Positions 53,121-63,033 of a DNA stretch of 64,000 nt are shown here, one piece after another; the first letter of the stretch is position 1, and the number at the start of each line of letters is the position of its first letter. The DNA lies in contig CAMWFH010000005.1 of NCBI GenBank assembly GCA_947173485.1, positions 62,001 through 126,000 of the forward strand. Reading direction: 5' to 3'. The position numbers and the translations under genes were made by a program. The notes below the pieces were generated by a model. The model made no database searches. It was given only the letters and a program-made list of their open reading frames with translations, and was not told the origin of the DNA. This DNA is from an uncultured Clostridia bacterium (GTDB taxonomy: Bacteria > Bacillota > Clostridia > Oscillospirales > Oscillospiraceae).

Positions 53121-55469
53121 ATGGAACAGAACATCGTATTGACGGCGGCGCTCCAGGAAAAATTTAAGACGGCATGGGCACAGCGGCAGGTGATCCTATT
53201 CAGCGCCCCCTGCGGCTGTGGGAAGAGCGCCGCGGCCTCGGTCCTGCTGGAGCCCTACACTGTCTGCCGGTGGGATGCCCTGTCCGAACCGCCGGGACCG
53301 GCACCGGACTTTACCTGTGACGCGGTATTGCTGGACAATGTGCAGACACTCAAAAGCCCAGATGCACAGCGGGCTCTCTGCGCCCTGATTCAGGAGCGGC
53401 CTGAAACACATTTTGTCCTTCTGACCCGCGGGACGGTCCCCAACTGGCTGATGTCCTTCCGCTACGAGCGCCGGATGCAGGTCTTTGAGACCCAGGACCT
53501 GCTGTTGGATCAGGAGACCTCTGAAAAGCTGCTGGCCCTCTCCGGTATCTCACCGATGCCTGCGGAGATGGCTGCCATGCAAAAGAACTGCGAGGGCTAC
53601 CCGCTGGCCTTTGGCATCCTCTGCCACCAGATGCGGGGCGGCAGGCCCTATGATGAGACCGTGGACGCGGACGTGCGGCGGGAGCTGTTCTCCCATTTCC
53701 AGGCGGCGGTGTACCACCGCTTCGAGCCGGCGGCCCGCCGTCTGCTCCTGGACCTGGCCCCCTTTGAACCCTTTGATGTGGAATTTGCCCGTATCCTCTC
53801 CGGCAACAGCCGCGCCGGGGAACTGCTGGGGGGATTGCAGCAGGACACGTCCATGTTCCGCTATGACGATCTCCACCGCTGCCGGTTCCATCCGGTGTTC
53901 CGCCAATATCTGCTCTGGCAGCAGGAGCGGGAATACAGCGCCGAGGAACAAGACCGGCTCTATGGCCGCGCTGCTCTCTATTACGAGCTGCACGACGACT
54001 ACAAAAACGCTCTGGACTGCTACGCCCGCAGCGGGGAGTATCAGAAGGTGTCCGGGCTGTTGATAAAAAACAGCGAGCTCCACCCCGGCCTTGCCCACTA
54101 TAACGAGATGGAGGACTACTACCGCACTCTGCCCAGGGAGCAGGTCTTATCCTCTCCTGCGCTGATCGCGGGGATGAGTATGCTTTCTTCCATCTGCATG
54201 GAGTATGACGCTTCCGAGACGTGGTATCAGGAGCTGGAACGCTATGCAGGGACGCTGAAACGGTCGGATGCGGAGTACAGATCCGTTCATGGCTGGCTGG
54301 CGTGGCTGGACATCAGCCTGCCCCAGCGGAGCGTAGGCGACATCTTGACCAAGCTCTCCAGCGTGGTGAGCCTGCTGACCAGCAAGGAGATCGTTATGCC
54401 GGAGTTTTCCGTCACCAGCCGTCTGCCCAGCATCATGAACGGCGGCAAGGATTTTTGCGAGTGGAGCAGAGACGACGACGAGCTTTACCGCAGATACCGT
54501 GTCCCCGTCAGCTTCCTGCTGAAACGGGACGGCGTGGCCCTCCCGGAGTGCGCTGTCGCGGAGAGCAAGTTTGAAAAGGGGGAGGAGATATCCGGGCGGA
54601 TGCTGGACCTGCTGGGCCGTCTGGAGAAGATCCAGAAGAAGGGGACCCCGGATATCGAGTTCGCCCTCATCGGCTTGCTGGTGCGGCTACGTATCGACCA
54701 GGGGGAGGCGGACCGGGCCATGGAGCATCTGGAAGCTCTGCGGGAGCGGTTCCAGCAGCCTGAGTGCCAGCGTTTCCTGCCGAATCTGGACGCGCTGATC
54801 TGCCGGACGGCCATGTATCAGGGGAAGGACGAGGCCGTTGACGCGTGGTACAGGGAGAAGGCCCCCAAGGACCTGCTGAAGCTGCGGGTGATGCTGCGCT
54901 ACCAGTACATGACCCGCGCCATGGCGGAGATCGTCTATGGCCGCTATCAGGAGGCCCTTTTGATCCTGGCCCCCCTGCGGCCCTACTTCAAAGCCGCCCA
55001 CCGGGTGATGGACAGCATCTACCTGGAGCTGCTGACGGCGATCTGTTATTACCGGGCCAGGGACGGCGATTGGCAGACACCGCTGCACAGCGCCCTGGAC
55101 GCATGCCGGGACTATCAGTTCATCCGGCCCGTGTCCCAATACGGCGCGGCCATCCTGCCCCTGCTGGACAAGGGCGGCTGGAGAGCGGACCCGGCCTTTC
55201 TGGACCGGCTGGCCGCCGCCACCCGGAAACAGGCGGCGCAGTACCCGGACTTCCTGCGCTTCCGTGGGGAGCTGCTGGAGCCGCTGTCCCCGGCGGAGAT
55301 GAACGTGCTGCGGCTATTGTGCCACCACAAGAGCAACGCGGAGATCGGGGAGATCTTGGGCATCAAGCTGCCCACCGTGAAGACCTATGTCAGTAACGTC
55401 CTGCGGAAGCTGGGCGTGAAAAATCGAGGCGCGGTGAAGGACGCCGCCGTCAAATTGCATTTGATCTAG
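53121..55469 (+). CDS. LuxR-family regulator, MalT-like (STAND ATPase)
   Basis: Regulator of 782 residues. P-loop SAPCGCGKSAA (about 29-39), a Walker-B-like DAVLLDNVQ (about 68-76), a MalT-type NTPase region (to about 330), TPR-like helices (about 340-690) and a C-terminal LuxR HTH (LSPAEMNVLRLLCHHKSNAEIGEIL, about 720-782). Large LuxR proteins of this kind are signal-activated transcription factors. AGGGAGGTG precedes the ATG. The adjacent SLH surface-protein gene, separated by tandem palindromes, is its likely target (inference). Confidence 0.87.
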   Translation: MEQNIVLTAALQEKFKTAWAQRQVILFSAPCGCGKSAAASVLLEPYTVCRWDALSEPPGPAPDFTCDAVLLDNVQTLKSPDAQRALCALIQERPETHFVLLTRGTVPNWLMSFRYERRMQVFETQDLLLDQETSEKLLALSGISPMPAEMAAMQKNCEGYPLAFGILCHQMRGGRPYDETVDADVRRELFSHFQAAVYHRFEPAARRLLLDLAPFEPFDVEFARILSGNSRAGELLGGLQQDTSMFRYDDLHRCRFHPVFRQYLLWQQEREYSAEEQDRLYGRAALYYELHDDYKNALDCYARSGEYQKVSGLLIKNSELHPGLAHYNEMEDYYRTLPREQVLSSPALIAGMSMLSSICMEYDASETWYQELERYAGTLKRSDAEYRSVHGWLAWLDISLPQRSVGDILTKLSSVVSLLTSKEIVMPEFSVTSRLPSIMNGGKDFCEWSRDDDELYRRYRVPVSFLLKRDGVALPECAVAESKFEKGEEISGRMLDLLGRLEKIQKKGTPDIEFALIGLLVRLRIDQGEADRAMEHLEALRERFQQPECQRFLPNLDALICRTAMYQGKDEAVDAWYREKAPKDLLKLRVMLRYQYMTRAMAEIVYGRYQEALLILAPLRPYFKAAHRVMDSIYLELLTAICYYRARDGDWQTPLHSALDACRDYQFIRPVSQYGAAILPLLDKGGWRADPAFLDRLAAATRKQAAQYPDFLRFRGELLEPLSPAEMNVLRLLCHHKSNAEIGEILGIKLPTVKTYVSNVLRKLGVKNRGAVKDAAVKLHLI

Positions 55470-55497
55470 GACGGCCCTTCTACAGCGAACGGTCCAT

Positions 55498-55540
55498 TGC
55501 ACACGGGACATGTCCCGTGTGCAGCCCCCATGGGGGCTGC
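55498..55540. promoter_or_regulatory. Two adjoining perfect palindromes upstream of the SLH protein
   Basis: A 26-bp perfect palindrome (55498-55523, half site TGCACACGGGACA) overlaps a 20-bp perfect palindrome (55521-55540, GCAGCCCCCATGGGGGCTGC). They lie between the LuxR stop and the SLH gene start. They may be a LuxR operator, a pair of RNA hairpins, or a terminator without a T run. Confidence 0.55.
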
Positions 55541-55574
55541 ACAAAAACTCATGACGAACATAGGAGGCTTTTTC

Positions 55575-58500
55575 ATGAAACAAAAATTTCTTAGCATCCT
55601 TATCGCTCTGGCCCTGTGTCTGGGACTGCTCCCGGGAACGGCCCTGGCGGCGGAGGACGGTCTGGAGACGCGGTCCGCATCTATCAATATGGATTATACC
55701 AACTTTGTCTTTGCCCAAGGTGTTCCCATTGTGATCAAGCAAAATGGAAACATTACCAGTATTTATGATACAGACAACAACCTGCTCTCTGGCGAGACAG
55801 ATGTCAGCAGCTACGCGATCTACGGCGGCTGGTTTGATGGGGATAACACGCATACAGCCAACACATCTGTCACCATGGAGAGCGGAACGGTCAAGGAGAT
55901 CTACGGCGGCAGCTATAGCGGGACACTGGAAGGGGACACCAATATCACCATCCAGGGAGGCACAGCAGTCAATGTCAGCGGCGGCGGCGTTTCCTCTACT
56001 GTCACAGGGACCGCCCATGTTGACTTTTACGGCGGAAATGTTACCAACCTCACGGGTGGAGGCTATCAGGACAACTGCGCTAAAACCCATGTGAGATTTA
56101 TGGGCCAAGCGGATGGCTTTATATTCGTCTGCGGCGGTGGCAACAGCGGGACTGTGGGGACTGCGACTGTGGAGTTCCACGGGCAGGGCACCAGTGCCAA
56201 TAATCAGAGTATATATGTCTATGGCAGCGGCTGGGGGGACCATGTGGACGAGGTCAAAATGATCATCGGCAAGGAGTGTGAACCCCCTGCTACCCCCATC
56301 CGTTTCTCCGCGAAAAATCCCGATGACGAAACATCCACCGTGGGTTCCGCCAGCTTTGACGTGACCATGGACCCTGCCCGGCCCAGCATGATGAACAGCA
56401 GCGGCCTGGACGGGACCGGCGTCACCGGAAAAGTATCTGCTTACATCCACTCGGACGCCAGCATGGACCATTTTATTTACACCTCCCTAACGGAAATAGA
56501 CGAGCTGATTTTGGAGGGGGTCCATTACACGACCGCCGCAGATGATCTCGATCTGGACCGGCTGGAGATTCAGGAGACCGCCGCCATCGCCGTTTCGGCG
56601 ATAGCGGGTAAAACGCGGACAGTCAGGGAACTGGCAGGCGGCGGGCGTATCTATTTTGAAAAGCGCCTTAACATGGAGGCGAGCATCACGCCCATCACCG
56701 TAGGCAAAATCACAACCGCCGAGGGTGCACGGCTCCAGGTGGACCGCTTGGGGGGCCTGCCCGATACAGCATGGACAGGCGCGGCCCTGTTCACGGGCCC
56801 CGGCGTTACGGCGCTGGAAACCCTGGATGGCCTTGTCTGTGTCAATGAAAACTACGCTCTGACCAAAGAGGGCAGTACGATCAAGGTCAAAGAGAATGAC
56901 GGCCAGCGGCAGGCATATTTGGACCCCACGCCCAGCTTTGACCGGCAAGACAAGACCTACCGCTACGGCGAGACCATCAACATCGCCACGGGCCTGCAAT
57001 GCGGTGGGGTGCCCCTGCCTGGATTGACAGTCTCGATAACGGGCGGCGCCAGCGGCAGCCAGACCTTTGCCACCGGCGTGACGGACGAGGACGGGCGGGT
57101 GACCATCCCCGTCCCGGTGAACGACATGGTCTGGAACAGCCGGACCCGCGCCCTTGGCGCCTATTTTGCCGGGACAGAGGAATACAAAGGGAACGCCTAC
57201 GGCGTTTCCGTTGGTGGAGATCTCAACTATACCATCCTGCCTGCCCAAGTGACCCTCAGCGGTGAGATCACGGCTCCGGCCAGGGGCGGTGTGCCTGTAA
57301 AGACTCTGACTGTAGGTGGGGCCGATGTCTGCACCGCCGAAGTGCTGTGGTCCCCGGCGGACGCGGCCTTCCGGCCCGAGGTGAGCTATACCGCCTCCAT
57401 CCGGCTGGTCCCCAAGGCGGGCTATGGCCTGGACAAAGGGCAGATCGGCGACAGCGTCACCTACAAGGGCCAGTCTTTGGCCCTACCCGCCCAGGCGGAG
57501 GCCGATGGCAGTCTCATCATCGCCGATGTCCAGACCTTCCCGGCTTTCCCCGCCATCCACCCCACCGGTGTCACGCTGAACAAGACCGAATGCAGCCTGA
57601 CCGTGGGCGGCTCGGAACAGCTCACGGCCACCGTAGCCCCGGCGGATGCGGACAACAAGTCTGTGACATGGACCTCCAGCGACCCCGCTGTTGCTACAGT
57701 TGTTGACGGCACCGTCACTGCCGTCAGCGCGGGCACAGCCACCATCACAGTCACCACGGCGGATGGGAACAAGACCGACACCTGCACCGTCACCGTCAGG
57801 AGCAGCGGCGGCGGAGGCGGCGGGGGCAGCAGCACACTCAGTGTCACCGTCCCTGTGTCCGGCGACAAGGACACGGTCCGCGTCAGCGCCAGCGTGTCCG
57901 GCACCACCGCCACAGTGAGCAAGATCGACACCAAGCAGATCGACAGCGTGGTCGGAGACAGCGCAAAGACCAGCATGGTGGAGATCGACTTTACCGGTCT
58001 GAACAAGACCATCGACACGGTAAAGCTGCCCGCCGCCGCTATCAAGGACATCGCGGCCAAGGCGCAGGATGAGAAGGCCGGGGGCCTGACCGTCAAGCTC
58101 CCAGGGGCCGAGATATCCTTTGACGCTCCCGCCCTCTCCGCGGTCCAGGCCCAGGTAGGCAGTCAGATCACGCTGACCGTCACCCCGGCCAAGCCCGCTG
58201 CCCTGAACAGCCGCCAGAAAAAGGTCGTAGGCGCCTCCCCGGTGTTCGACCTGACACTGCGGAGCAGCAGCGGAGCCATCACCGACTTCCGGGGCGGCTG
58301 CGTCACCGTGTCCCTGCCCTACACCCTGGCAGCGGGGCAGGACCCCTCCGGCGTGGTCGTCTACTACCTGGACAGTACCGGCAATATCACCCCCTGCGCC
58401 ACCGTGTACGATGCTGGCCGCAAGTCAGCCGTCTTCACCACCGGCCACCTGTCCTTGTACTTTGTGGGCTATGACCCTGCGGCGGTATGGACGGACCCAT

Positions 58501-59024
58501 ATACCGATGTGGCCAAGGACGCCTGGTACTATGACGCAGTGCGGTACGTCAGCGAGAACGGCTTGATGGGCGGCTACGGGAACGGCCTGTTCGGACCGGA
58601 CGATGTTCTCTCCCGTGCCCAATTCGCCCAGATCCTCTACAACAAGGAGGGCAAACCCACTGTGACAGGCGGCAGCGTCTTTACCGATGTGGCTCCCGGC
58701 GCATGGTATGCCAACGCTGTCACTTGGGCGGCGGCACAGGGCATCGTGAACGGCTATGGTAGCAGGACGTTCGGTCCCAACGACGATATCACCCGTGAGC
58801 AGCTGATCGTTATGCTCTGGCGGTATGCCGGAAGCCCCACCGCCGCCGGTAGAGAACTGCGCTTTGCCGACGCGGACAAAGCCGGCGCCTGGGCGGAGGA
58901 GGCCCTGTGCTGGGCTGTGGAGAACGGCATCATCCACGGACAAGGAAACGGGAAGTTAGACCCCCAGGGACTGGCGACCCGGGCGCAGGTGGCGCAAATG
59001 CTGCAAAATTTCCTGGAAAGATAA
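55575..59024 (+). CDS. SLH-domain surface protein with Big_2 domain
   Basis: Secreted S-layer-type protein of 1149 residues. Signal peptide (1-26, ALAAEDG); a Gly/Ser/Thr-rich beta-helix-like region (about 75-260) with repeated YGGxxxG units; an unassigned middle; a bacterial Ig-like Big_2 domain (about 661-745, GVTLNKTECSLTVGGSEQLTATV...VTWTSSDPAVATV); a poly-Gly linker (about 745); a further beta domain; three SLH domains (975-1148). The start at 55575 is set by AGGAGG at 55562-55567. It is a surface scaffold or adhesin, not an evident enzyme. Confidence 0.85.
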   Translation: MKQKFLSILIALALCLGLLPGTALAAEDGLETRSASINMDYTNFVFAQGVPIVIKQNGNITSIYDTDNNLLSGETDVSSYAIYGGWFDGDNTHTANTSVTMESGTVKEIYGGSYSGTLEGDTNITIQGGTAVNVSGGGVSSTVTGTAHVDFYGGNVTNLTGGGYQDNCAKTHVRFMGQADGFIFVCGGGNSGTVGTATVEFHGQGTSANNQSIYVYGSGWGDHVDEVKMIIGKECEPPATPIRFSAKNPDDETSTVGSASFDVTMDPARPSMMNSSGLDGTGVTGKVSAYIHSDASMDHFIYTSLTEIDELILEGVHYTTAADDLDLDRLEIQETAAIAVSAIAGKTRTVRELAGGGRIYFEKRLNMEASITPITVGKITTAEGARLQVDRLGGLPDTAWTGAALFTGPGVTALETLDGLVCVNENYALTKEGSTIKVKENDGQRQAYLDPTPSFDRQDKTYRYGETINIATGLQCGGVPLPGLTVSITGGASGSQTFATGVTDEDGRVTIPVPVNDMVWNSRTRALGAYFAGTEEYKGNAYGVSVGGDLNYTILPAQVTLSGEITAPARGGVPVKTLTVGGADVCTAEVLWSPADAAFRPEVSYTASIRLVPKAGYGLDKGQIGDSVTYKGQSLALPAQAEADGSLIIADVQTFPAFPAIHPTGVTLNKTECSLTVGGSEQLTATVAPADADNKSVTWTSSDPAVATVVDGTVTAVSAGTATITVTTADGNKTDTCTVTVRSSGGGGGGGSSTLSVTVPVSGDKDTVRVSASVSGTTATVSKIDTKQIDSVVGDSAKTSMVEIDFTGLNKTIDTVKLPAAAIKDIAAKAQDEKAGGLTVKLPGAEISFDAPALSAVQAQVGSQITLTVTPAKPAALNSRQKKVVGASPVFDLTLRSSSGAITDFRGGCVTVSLPYTLAAGQDPSGVVVYYLDSTGNITPCATVYDAGRKSAVFTTGHLSLYFVGYDPAAVWTDPYTDVAKDAWYYDAVRYVSENGLMGGYGNGLFGPDDVLSRAQFAQILYNKEGKPTVTGGSVFTDVAPGAWYANAVTWAAAQGIVNGYGSRTFGPNDDITREQLIVMLWRYAGSPTAAGRELRFADADKAGAWAEEALCWAVENGIIHGQGNGKLDPQGLATRAQVAQMLQNFLER

Positions 59025-59030
59025 AAAACG

Positions 59031-59065
59031 AGGAGCCGCAGACGGGTGACCGCCTGCGGCTCCTT
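59031..59065. terminator. Bidirectional terminator between SLH gene and CSD/zinc gene
   Basis: A perfect 11-bp stem (AGGAGCCGCAG / CTGCGGCTCCT), AAAAAA before it on one side and weak T content on the other. Confidence 0.8.
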
Positions 59066-59105
59066 GCTGTATCCGAGAGATCTGGCAGTGCCTTGGATGA
59101 AAGTC

Positions 59106-62100
59106 TTATGATAGCTCTTCCTCTTCCTCGAATTTGCTGCAAAATTCGGAGGAATGATAGCCGCATTCTTTACAGACGACCCCGCCCTTTCGTGTCCGCT
59201 CCACAAGCTCCGAATCGGCACAGCCGCACTTAGGGCAGACCACAGCAACTCGGGGATCGATGTTCCTCGATCCTCCGCAGTGCATACAGAGGTACTGTCC
59301 ATATTGGCTCCCAGAGCCGGTCAGGGTCTCCTCCACGGAGATCACACCCTCAAACGCCCCGGAGTCCGACAGCTTTTCCCGCTGGCAGCATTCCCGGCTG
59401 TCGATGATCTCATGGCAGCGGTAGCAGAAATTCAAATATACGTCCTGATCGTGTTCTCCCTCCTGGTCGGAGTTTGAGCAGTGGAACACGGTGATCGGCA
59501 GTCTGGCCGTGATCAGTTTCGCATACTGGAATTCCGGGTGGAACAGCTCGCCGCAATGGCTGCACTTCATATGGGGGCGCAGGCGGATCAGGCTGTTGAC
59601 ATAAGCGGAGATGCGGAAGGGGTACTCCTCCTTCACGCTTATACCGACATCGTACCGGTCGAGATCTGGGATCCCTCCGATGTTCAGCAGGAAGTCCATA
59701 AAGGACAGATCCTTGTGATCCACCGCTCTGCCTTGCTGGCGGGCGGCACGGAATTTGGTCTTTGTCAGGTCCATATCCTCGTAGTATGGACAGGAGCGCC
59801 CTAGCCCGGGGCAATAGACGCAGTTCTGATTTCTCCAGCACCTTCCGTCGCAGAAATACTTGCCCGAATCGCTGTTGCTGCGGCAGTGCTCCAGCAGAGC
59901 GGACAGCCCCGGCGTCACATCGATCCTCTGGGTGAAGCAGTCTGTGATGTATCCCATCAGCATCCTGTGGGCCTGCAAGAAATTGTTTTGATACGGGGTA
60001 CCGGCCTCTATATAGATACCGGCAAAAAATTGCAGCACCGCACAGACAAGGTGGTCATCTTCCCCGGCCTCCCACTGCCGGATCTTTTCCAGCTTCTCGA
60101 ACCACCTGCGCTCGGTCCTCTCGTTCCCTGCAAGATCGGAGAGGTACATCAGCAGCCGAATCTTCATGCTGTCTGTCATCCTCTGCCACCAGCACAGCTC
60201 CAGCCCCTGCTCACGGAGGGAGACCGTCGCGGCCACGACCTCCTCAAGGGCCGTATCCCAGTGGAGCTTTGCGAGTAGGGGACGATAGTCCTCCAAATTT
60301 CCCTCGCTGGTATCCGTCCAGTCGGCCCCGGTGAGAAGGGCGCGGAGCTGGCCTTTGGTGATGCCGTCCATGGCCCTCTTGCAATGGAGCAGGACCTTGC
60401 CGGATAATTTCGGGGCAATAGCGTCCCAGGTGTCTTCTTTGGCGTGCTCTGCTAAAAACGCCGCCTGTTCATCCGTTTGGACCAACTGCCCCAGGGGCAG
60501 ACTTATGATATCGGCCTGGCAGACGCAGGCACAGACCTCTGGATGGGTCCAGAGCAGCTCCGGCCTCCACGCAAGCAGAACAGAAACGCCTCTTCCTGCC
60601 GCCCGTGTCTTTGTGACCAGCGAGACCAGGTCCTCCTCCGTTTCCCGTTCCAGCAGGGGCCGGACAGCATCGATCTGGACATCCTCTGGCCAGTCCCAGC
60701 GGATCTTTGCCAGCAGAGCGCGGCCGCGCTCCAGATCCTCCTCCCCGGCAGACGCCCAGTCGATTCGGGACAGAAGGGCGCACATTCGAATCTCAGAGAT
60801 AGCGTCCAGGGCCCTCGGGCAGCGGAGCAGTATAGGATCGGGCAGCTGCGGGGCGATACGGCTCCAAGCGCTGTCTCCGGCGTGTTCCGCCAAAAATGCC
60901 ACCTGTTCATCCGTCTGGATCAGCGCCGTCAAAGACTGGATATTCTTGATATCGTCTTCCTCAACACAAGCGCAGACTTCCGGGCTGGTCAGGAGCAGCT
61001 CCGGCTTCCATTGGAGCGGCAGGGCGATGCTCCTCCCTTCCGCCTTCATTTTGGTGAGGAGAGAGATGATGTATTCGTCTGGCTCCCGTTCCCACATCGG
61101 CCGGACCGTGTTGATGTAGCGGGGGACGTGGTAGCGGAAGTCGAACTTTGCCAGCAGGGTGTGGCGGCACACCGTTTCGTCTGCCGGGATGAGCTGATCC
61201 AGGGGCAGCTCCCCGATATCGTTCCATTCGACACAGGCACAGACCTCTGGATCGGTCCAGAGCAGCGCCGGCCTGCATCCGATAAGGGCGGCGACCGACT
61301 GCCTCACCCCGCGGAACTGCTCGACCAGAGAAGGCTTCTCCCCTCGGAGCTGCACGATCAGAGAGGCGATATATGCGTCCGGTTTCTGCTCCAGCAGCGG
61401 GCGGAGCATGTCGATGTCGGCTTCCTTGAGCCTGCCCCAGTCAACGCGTGTCAGCAGCGTGTAAAAGCGCGCCTGCTCCTCTTCGCTGTCAGAGGTGCTG
61501 TCAACAAGGGGCAGGAGAGAGATCGCCCTGTCGGAGGGGACAGCGGCCAGCGCCCGCGGACAGCCCAGCACAAGACTGTCCGGCAATTTATGAACGATCC
61601 TGTTCCAAGCATTCTCCTTCGCCACATACTGGGCTAAAAACGCTGCCTGTTCGTCTGTCGTGACCAATTCCAGGGACAGGTCTGCGATATCCCAGTGATC
61701 GATACAGCCGCAGACCTCCGGGCTGCGCAGAAGCAGCTCCGGCCTCTGTTCCAGGATCTTGGAAACGCGATGCTCTCCGGCTCTCATCATCAGGATGAGA
61801 AAGATGAGATCCTCATCCGATTCCTGCTCCAAGGACATCTGCGTATGATCGAACAGCCACTCCAGCTCACGCCCCTGGTCCCTGTCACGCCATTCCTGAT
61901 AAAGCGCGAGCAGCTTATCCTCGCTCAGTTCTTCCGGCAGCTGGACGTGAACGACCGACCACCTGTTGTTGGTCCAACGTTCCTGGTAGATGACAAAACG
62001 ATTCTCCAGGAAGAGCTTCCGGCTGCGGCGGCTCCTGAGGGCTTGCTCATTACGGTAGAGCCTGCGTAAGCCTTGTGAGAGGCAGATCGAGTCAAAACGG

Positions 62101-62543
62101 AACTCGCTTCCTCCCTTTGCACTTGCCAGGAATCCAAACAGAGATCCATGCCTGTCCGGCAGACCGAACTTTGTTATGACCCCTGTCTGCACACGCTGAT
62201 CCGCTCTTTTGGGACGCCGCCAATACTTGCACAGCAGCTCCCGTTCCGCGTCCCGGCCTTCGCCGCAGCATTCCCGGTAGAGAAGGAGCTGCTCCTTTCG
62301 GTCCAGTTCCTCCAACAGCCTGACGTTAAAGGCTTCCGACCTGCCGTCCCTAAAACGCCGCACCTCATAAACGACCAGACTGTCCCTGCGGTGAGCCTCC
62401 TGAAAGTTAGAGGTGGGGGCGATCCCTTTTTCGTTAAAATAGATCTCTCCCGCTGCTTCATCCGCCTCTGCCAGAAATCCAAAAGGGACCCCGCTCCCAT
62501 CCCGTTTTTTCAGACCAAATCTTTTCAAAACTCCGATCTTCAT
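59106..62543 (-). CDS. Large protein: two cold-shock-like domains, four repeats, zinc-ribbon tail
   Basis: A 1145-residue protein that I cannot assign to a named family. Residues 3-80 (GVLKRFG...FGFLAE...NVRLLEEL) and 120-207 (GVITKFG...FGFLAS...VHVQLPEEL) resemble cold-shock/OB-fold domains. Residues 244-742 hold four divergent repeats with the core RPELLxxSPEVCACV at about 267, 424, 513 and 660, plus TTDEQxAFLAEH and LP..L..CPRAL. Residues about 925-1145 are Cys-rich, with CSHCGELF, CYRCHE, CMHCGG, CPKCGC and CKECGYHSSEFC, likely several zinc sites. There is no ATPase or nuclease motif, signal peptide or membrane helix. AGGAGGAGAGG precedes the ATG. It is probably a nucleic-acid-binding cytoplasmic protein. 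Confidence 0.75.
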   Translation of the reverse strand: MKIGVLKRFGLKKRDGSGVPFGFLAEADEAAGEIYFNEKGIAPTSNFQEAHRRDSLVVYEVRRFRDGRSEAFNVRLLEELDRKEQLLLYRECCGEGRDAERELLCKYWRRPKRADQRVQTGVITKFGLPDRHGSLFGFLASAKGGSEFRFDSICLSQGLRRLYRNEQALRSRRSRKLFLENRFVIYQERWTNNRWSVVHVQLPEELSEDKLLALYQEWRDRDQGRELEWLFDHTQMSLEQESDEDLIFLILMMRAGEHRVSKILEQRPELLLRSPEVCGCIDHWDIADLSLELVTTDEQAAFLAQYVAKENAWNRIVHKLPDSLVLGCPRALAAVPSDRAISLLPLVDSTSDSEEEQARFYTLLTRVDWGRLKEADIDMLRPLLEQKPDAYIASLIVQLRGEKPSLVEQFRGVRQSVAALIGCRPALLWTDPEVCACVEWNDIGELPLDQLIPADETVCRHTLLAKFDFRYHVPRYINTVRPMWEREPDEYIISLLTKMKAEGRSIALPLQWKPELLLTSPEVCACVEEDDIKNIQSLTALIQTDEQVAFLAEHAGDSAWSRIAPQLPDPILLRCPRALDAISEIRMCALLSRIDWASAGEEDLERGRALLAKIRWDWPEDVQIDAVRPLLERETEEDLVSLVTKTRAAGRGVSVLLAWRPELLWTHPEVCACVCQADIISLPLGQLVQTDEQAAFLAEHAKEDTWDAIAPKLSGKVLLHCKRAMDGITKGQLRALLTGADWTDTSEGNLEDYRPLLAKLHWDTALEEVVAATVSLREQGLELCWWQRMTDSMKIRLLMYLSDLAGNERTERRWFEKLEKIRQWEAGEDDHLVCAVLQFFAGIYIEAGTPYQNNFLQAHRMLMGYITDCFTQRIDVTPGLSALLEHCRSNSDSGKYFCDGRCWRNQNCVYCPGLGRSCPYYEDMDLTKTKFRAARQQGRAVDHKDLSFMDFLLNIGGIPDLDRYDVGISVKEEYPFRISAYVNSLIRLRPHMKCSHCGELFHPEFQYAKLITARLPITVFHCSNSDQEGEHDQDVYLNFCYRCHEIIDSRECCQREKLSDSGAFEGVISVEETLTGSGSQYGQYLCMHCGGSRNIDPRVAVVCPKCGCADSELVERTRKGGVVCKECGYHSSEFCSKFEEEEELS

Positions 62544-62579
62544 ACAGCCGCCCTCTCCTCCTGTTTTCTCGTGAGCATT

Positions 62580-62588
62580 ATTATATCA
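62580..62588 (-). promoter_or_regulatory. Extended -10 promoter of the CSD/zinc protein gene
   Basis: TGA-TATAAT on the minus strand, 37 bp upstream of the start, with no good -35. Confidence 0.55.
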
Positions 62589-62958
62589 TAAGATCTTCAT
62601 TTAGAGCACCCCATCCAGCCGCAGAGATCGATTTTGGCAAAAAGCACAAAAAGGGCGTATGAGCTGAAGAGGAGTTTGAGCATGATGCAACAACTCCGGC
62701 GCGGCCGGCCTCTGGCCGGAGATGTAAAGGAGGTCCCGTACCACTGCGACAGACCTACGCATTCACTGGCCTGGTTTCCCCCTCTCCAACGCCTAGAGTC
62801 TTTTTGGGGGCCACATCGTTTTAACATATACAAAATAAGCAAGGATTTTTATGCAAAATGTAGAAATCACATGAACGGTCGAAAACGTGCATGAGCGGTA
62901 AGGCGGAGGTATTGCGCTCCCTTCAGGTATAGGATAAAATGTATGCAAAAGGACTGAT

Positions 62959-63002
62959 GACCGCTGCGGGTGCAGCGGTCATGTGCGTATATACGCACAT
63001 GA
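62959..63002. promoter_or_regulatory. Hairpin plus 24-bp perfect palindrome upstream of the sensor kinase
   Basis: A 9-bp stem (GACCGCTGC / GCAGCGGTC, 62959-62980) is followed at once by a 24-bp perfect palindrome (62979-63002, core ATGTGCGTATATACGCACAT). Either an operator or two successive RNA hairpins. The rest of 62589-63033 has a small GGCCGGCC-TCT-GGCCGG repeat (62703-62719) and no convincing gene. Confidence 0.55.
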
Positions 63003-63033
63003 AACACCGGATAGTTTTTAAGGAGGCGGGCCT

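Noticed and set aside
62634-62894. 86-residue open frame
   Set aside because: It starts at a TTG without ribosome site, crosses a GGCCGG repeat and shows no motif.
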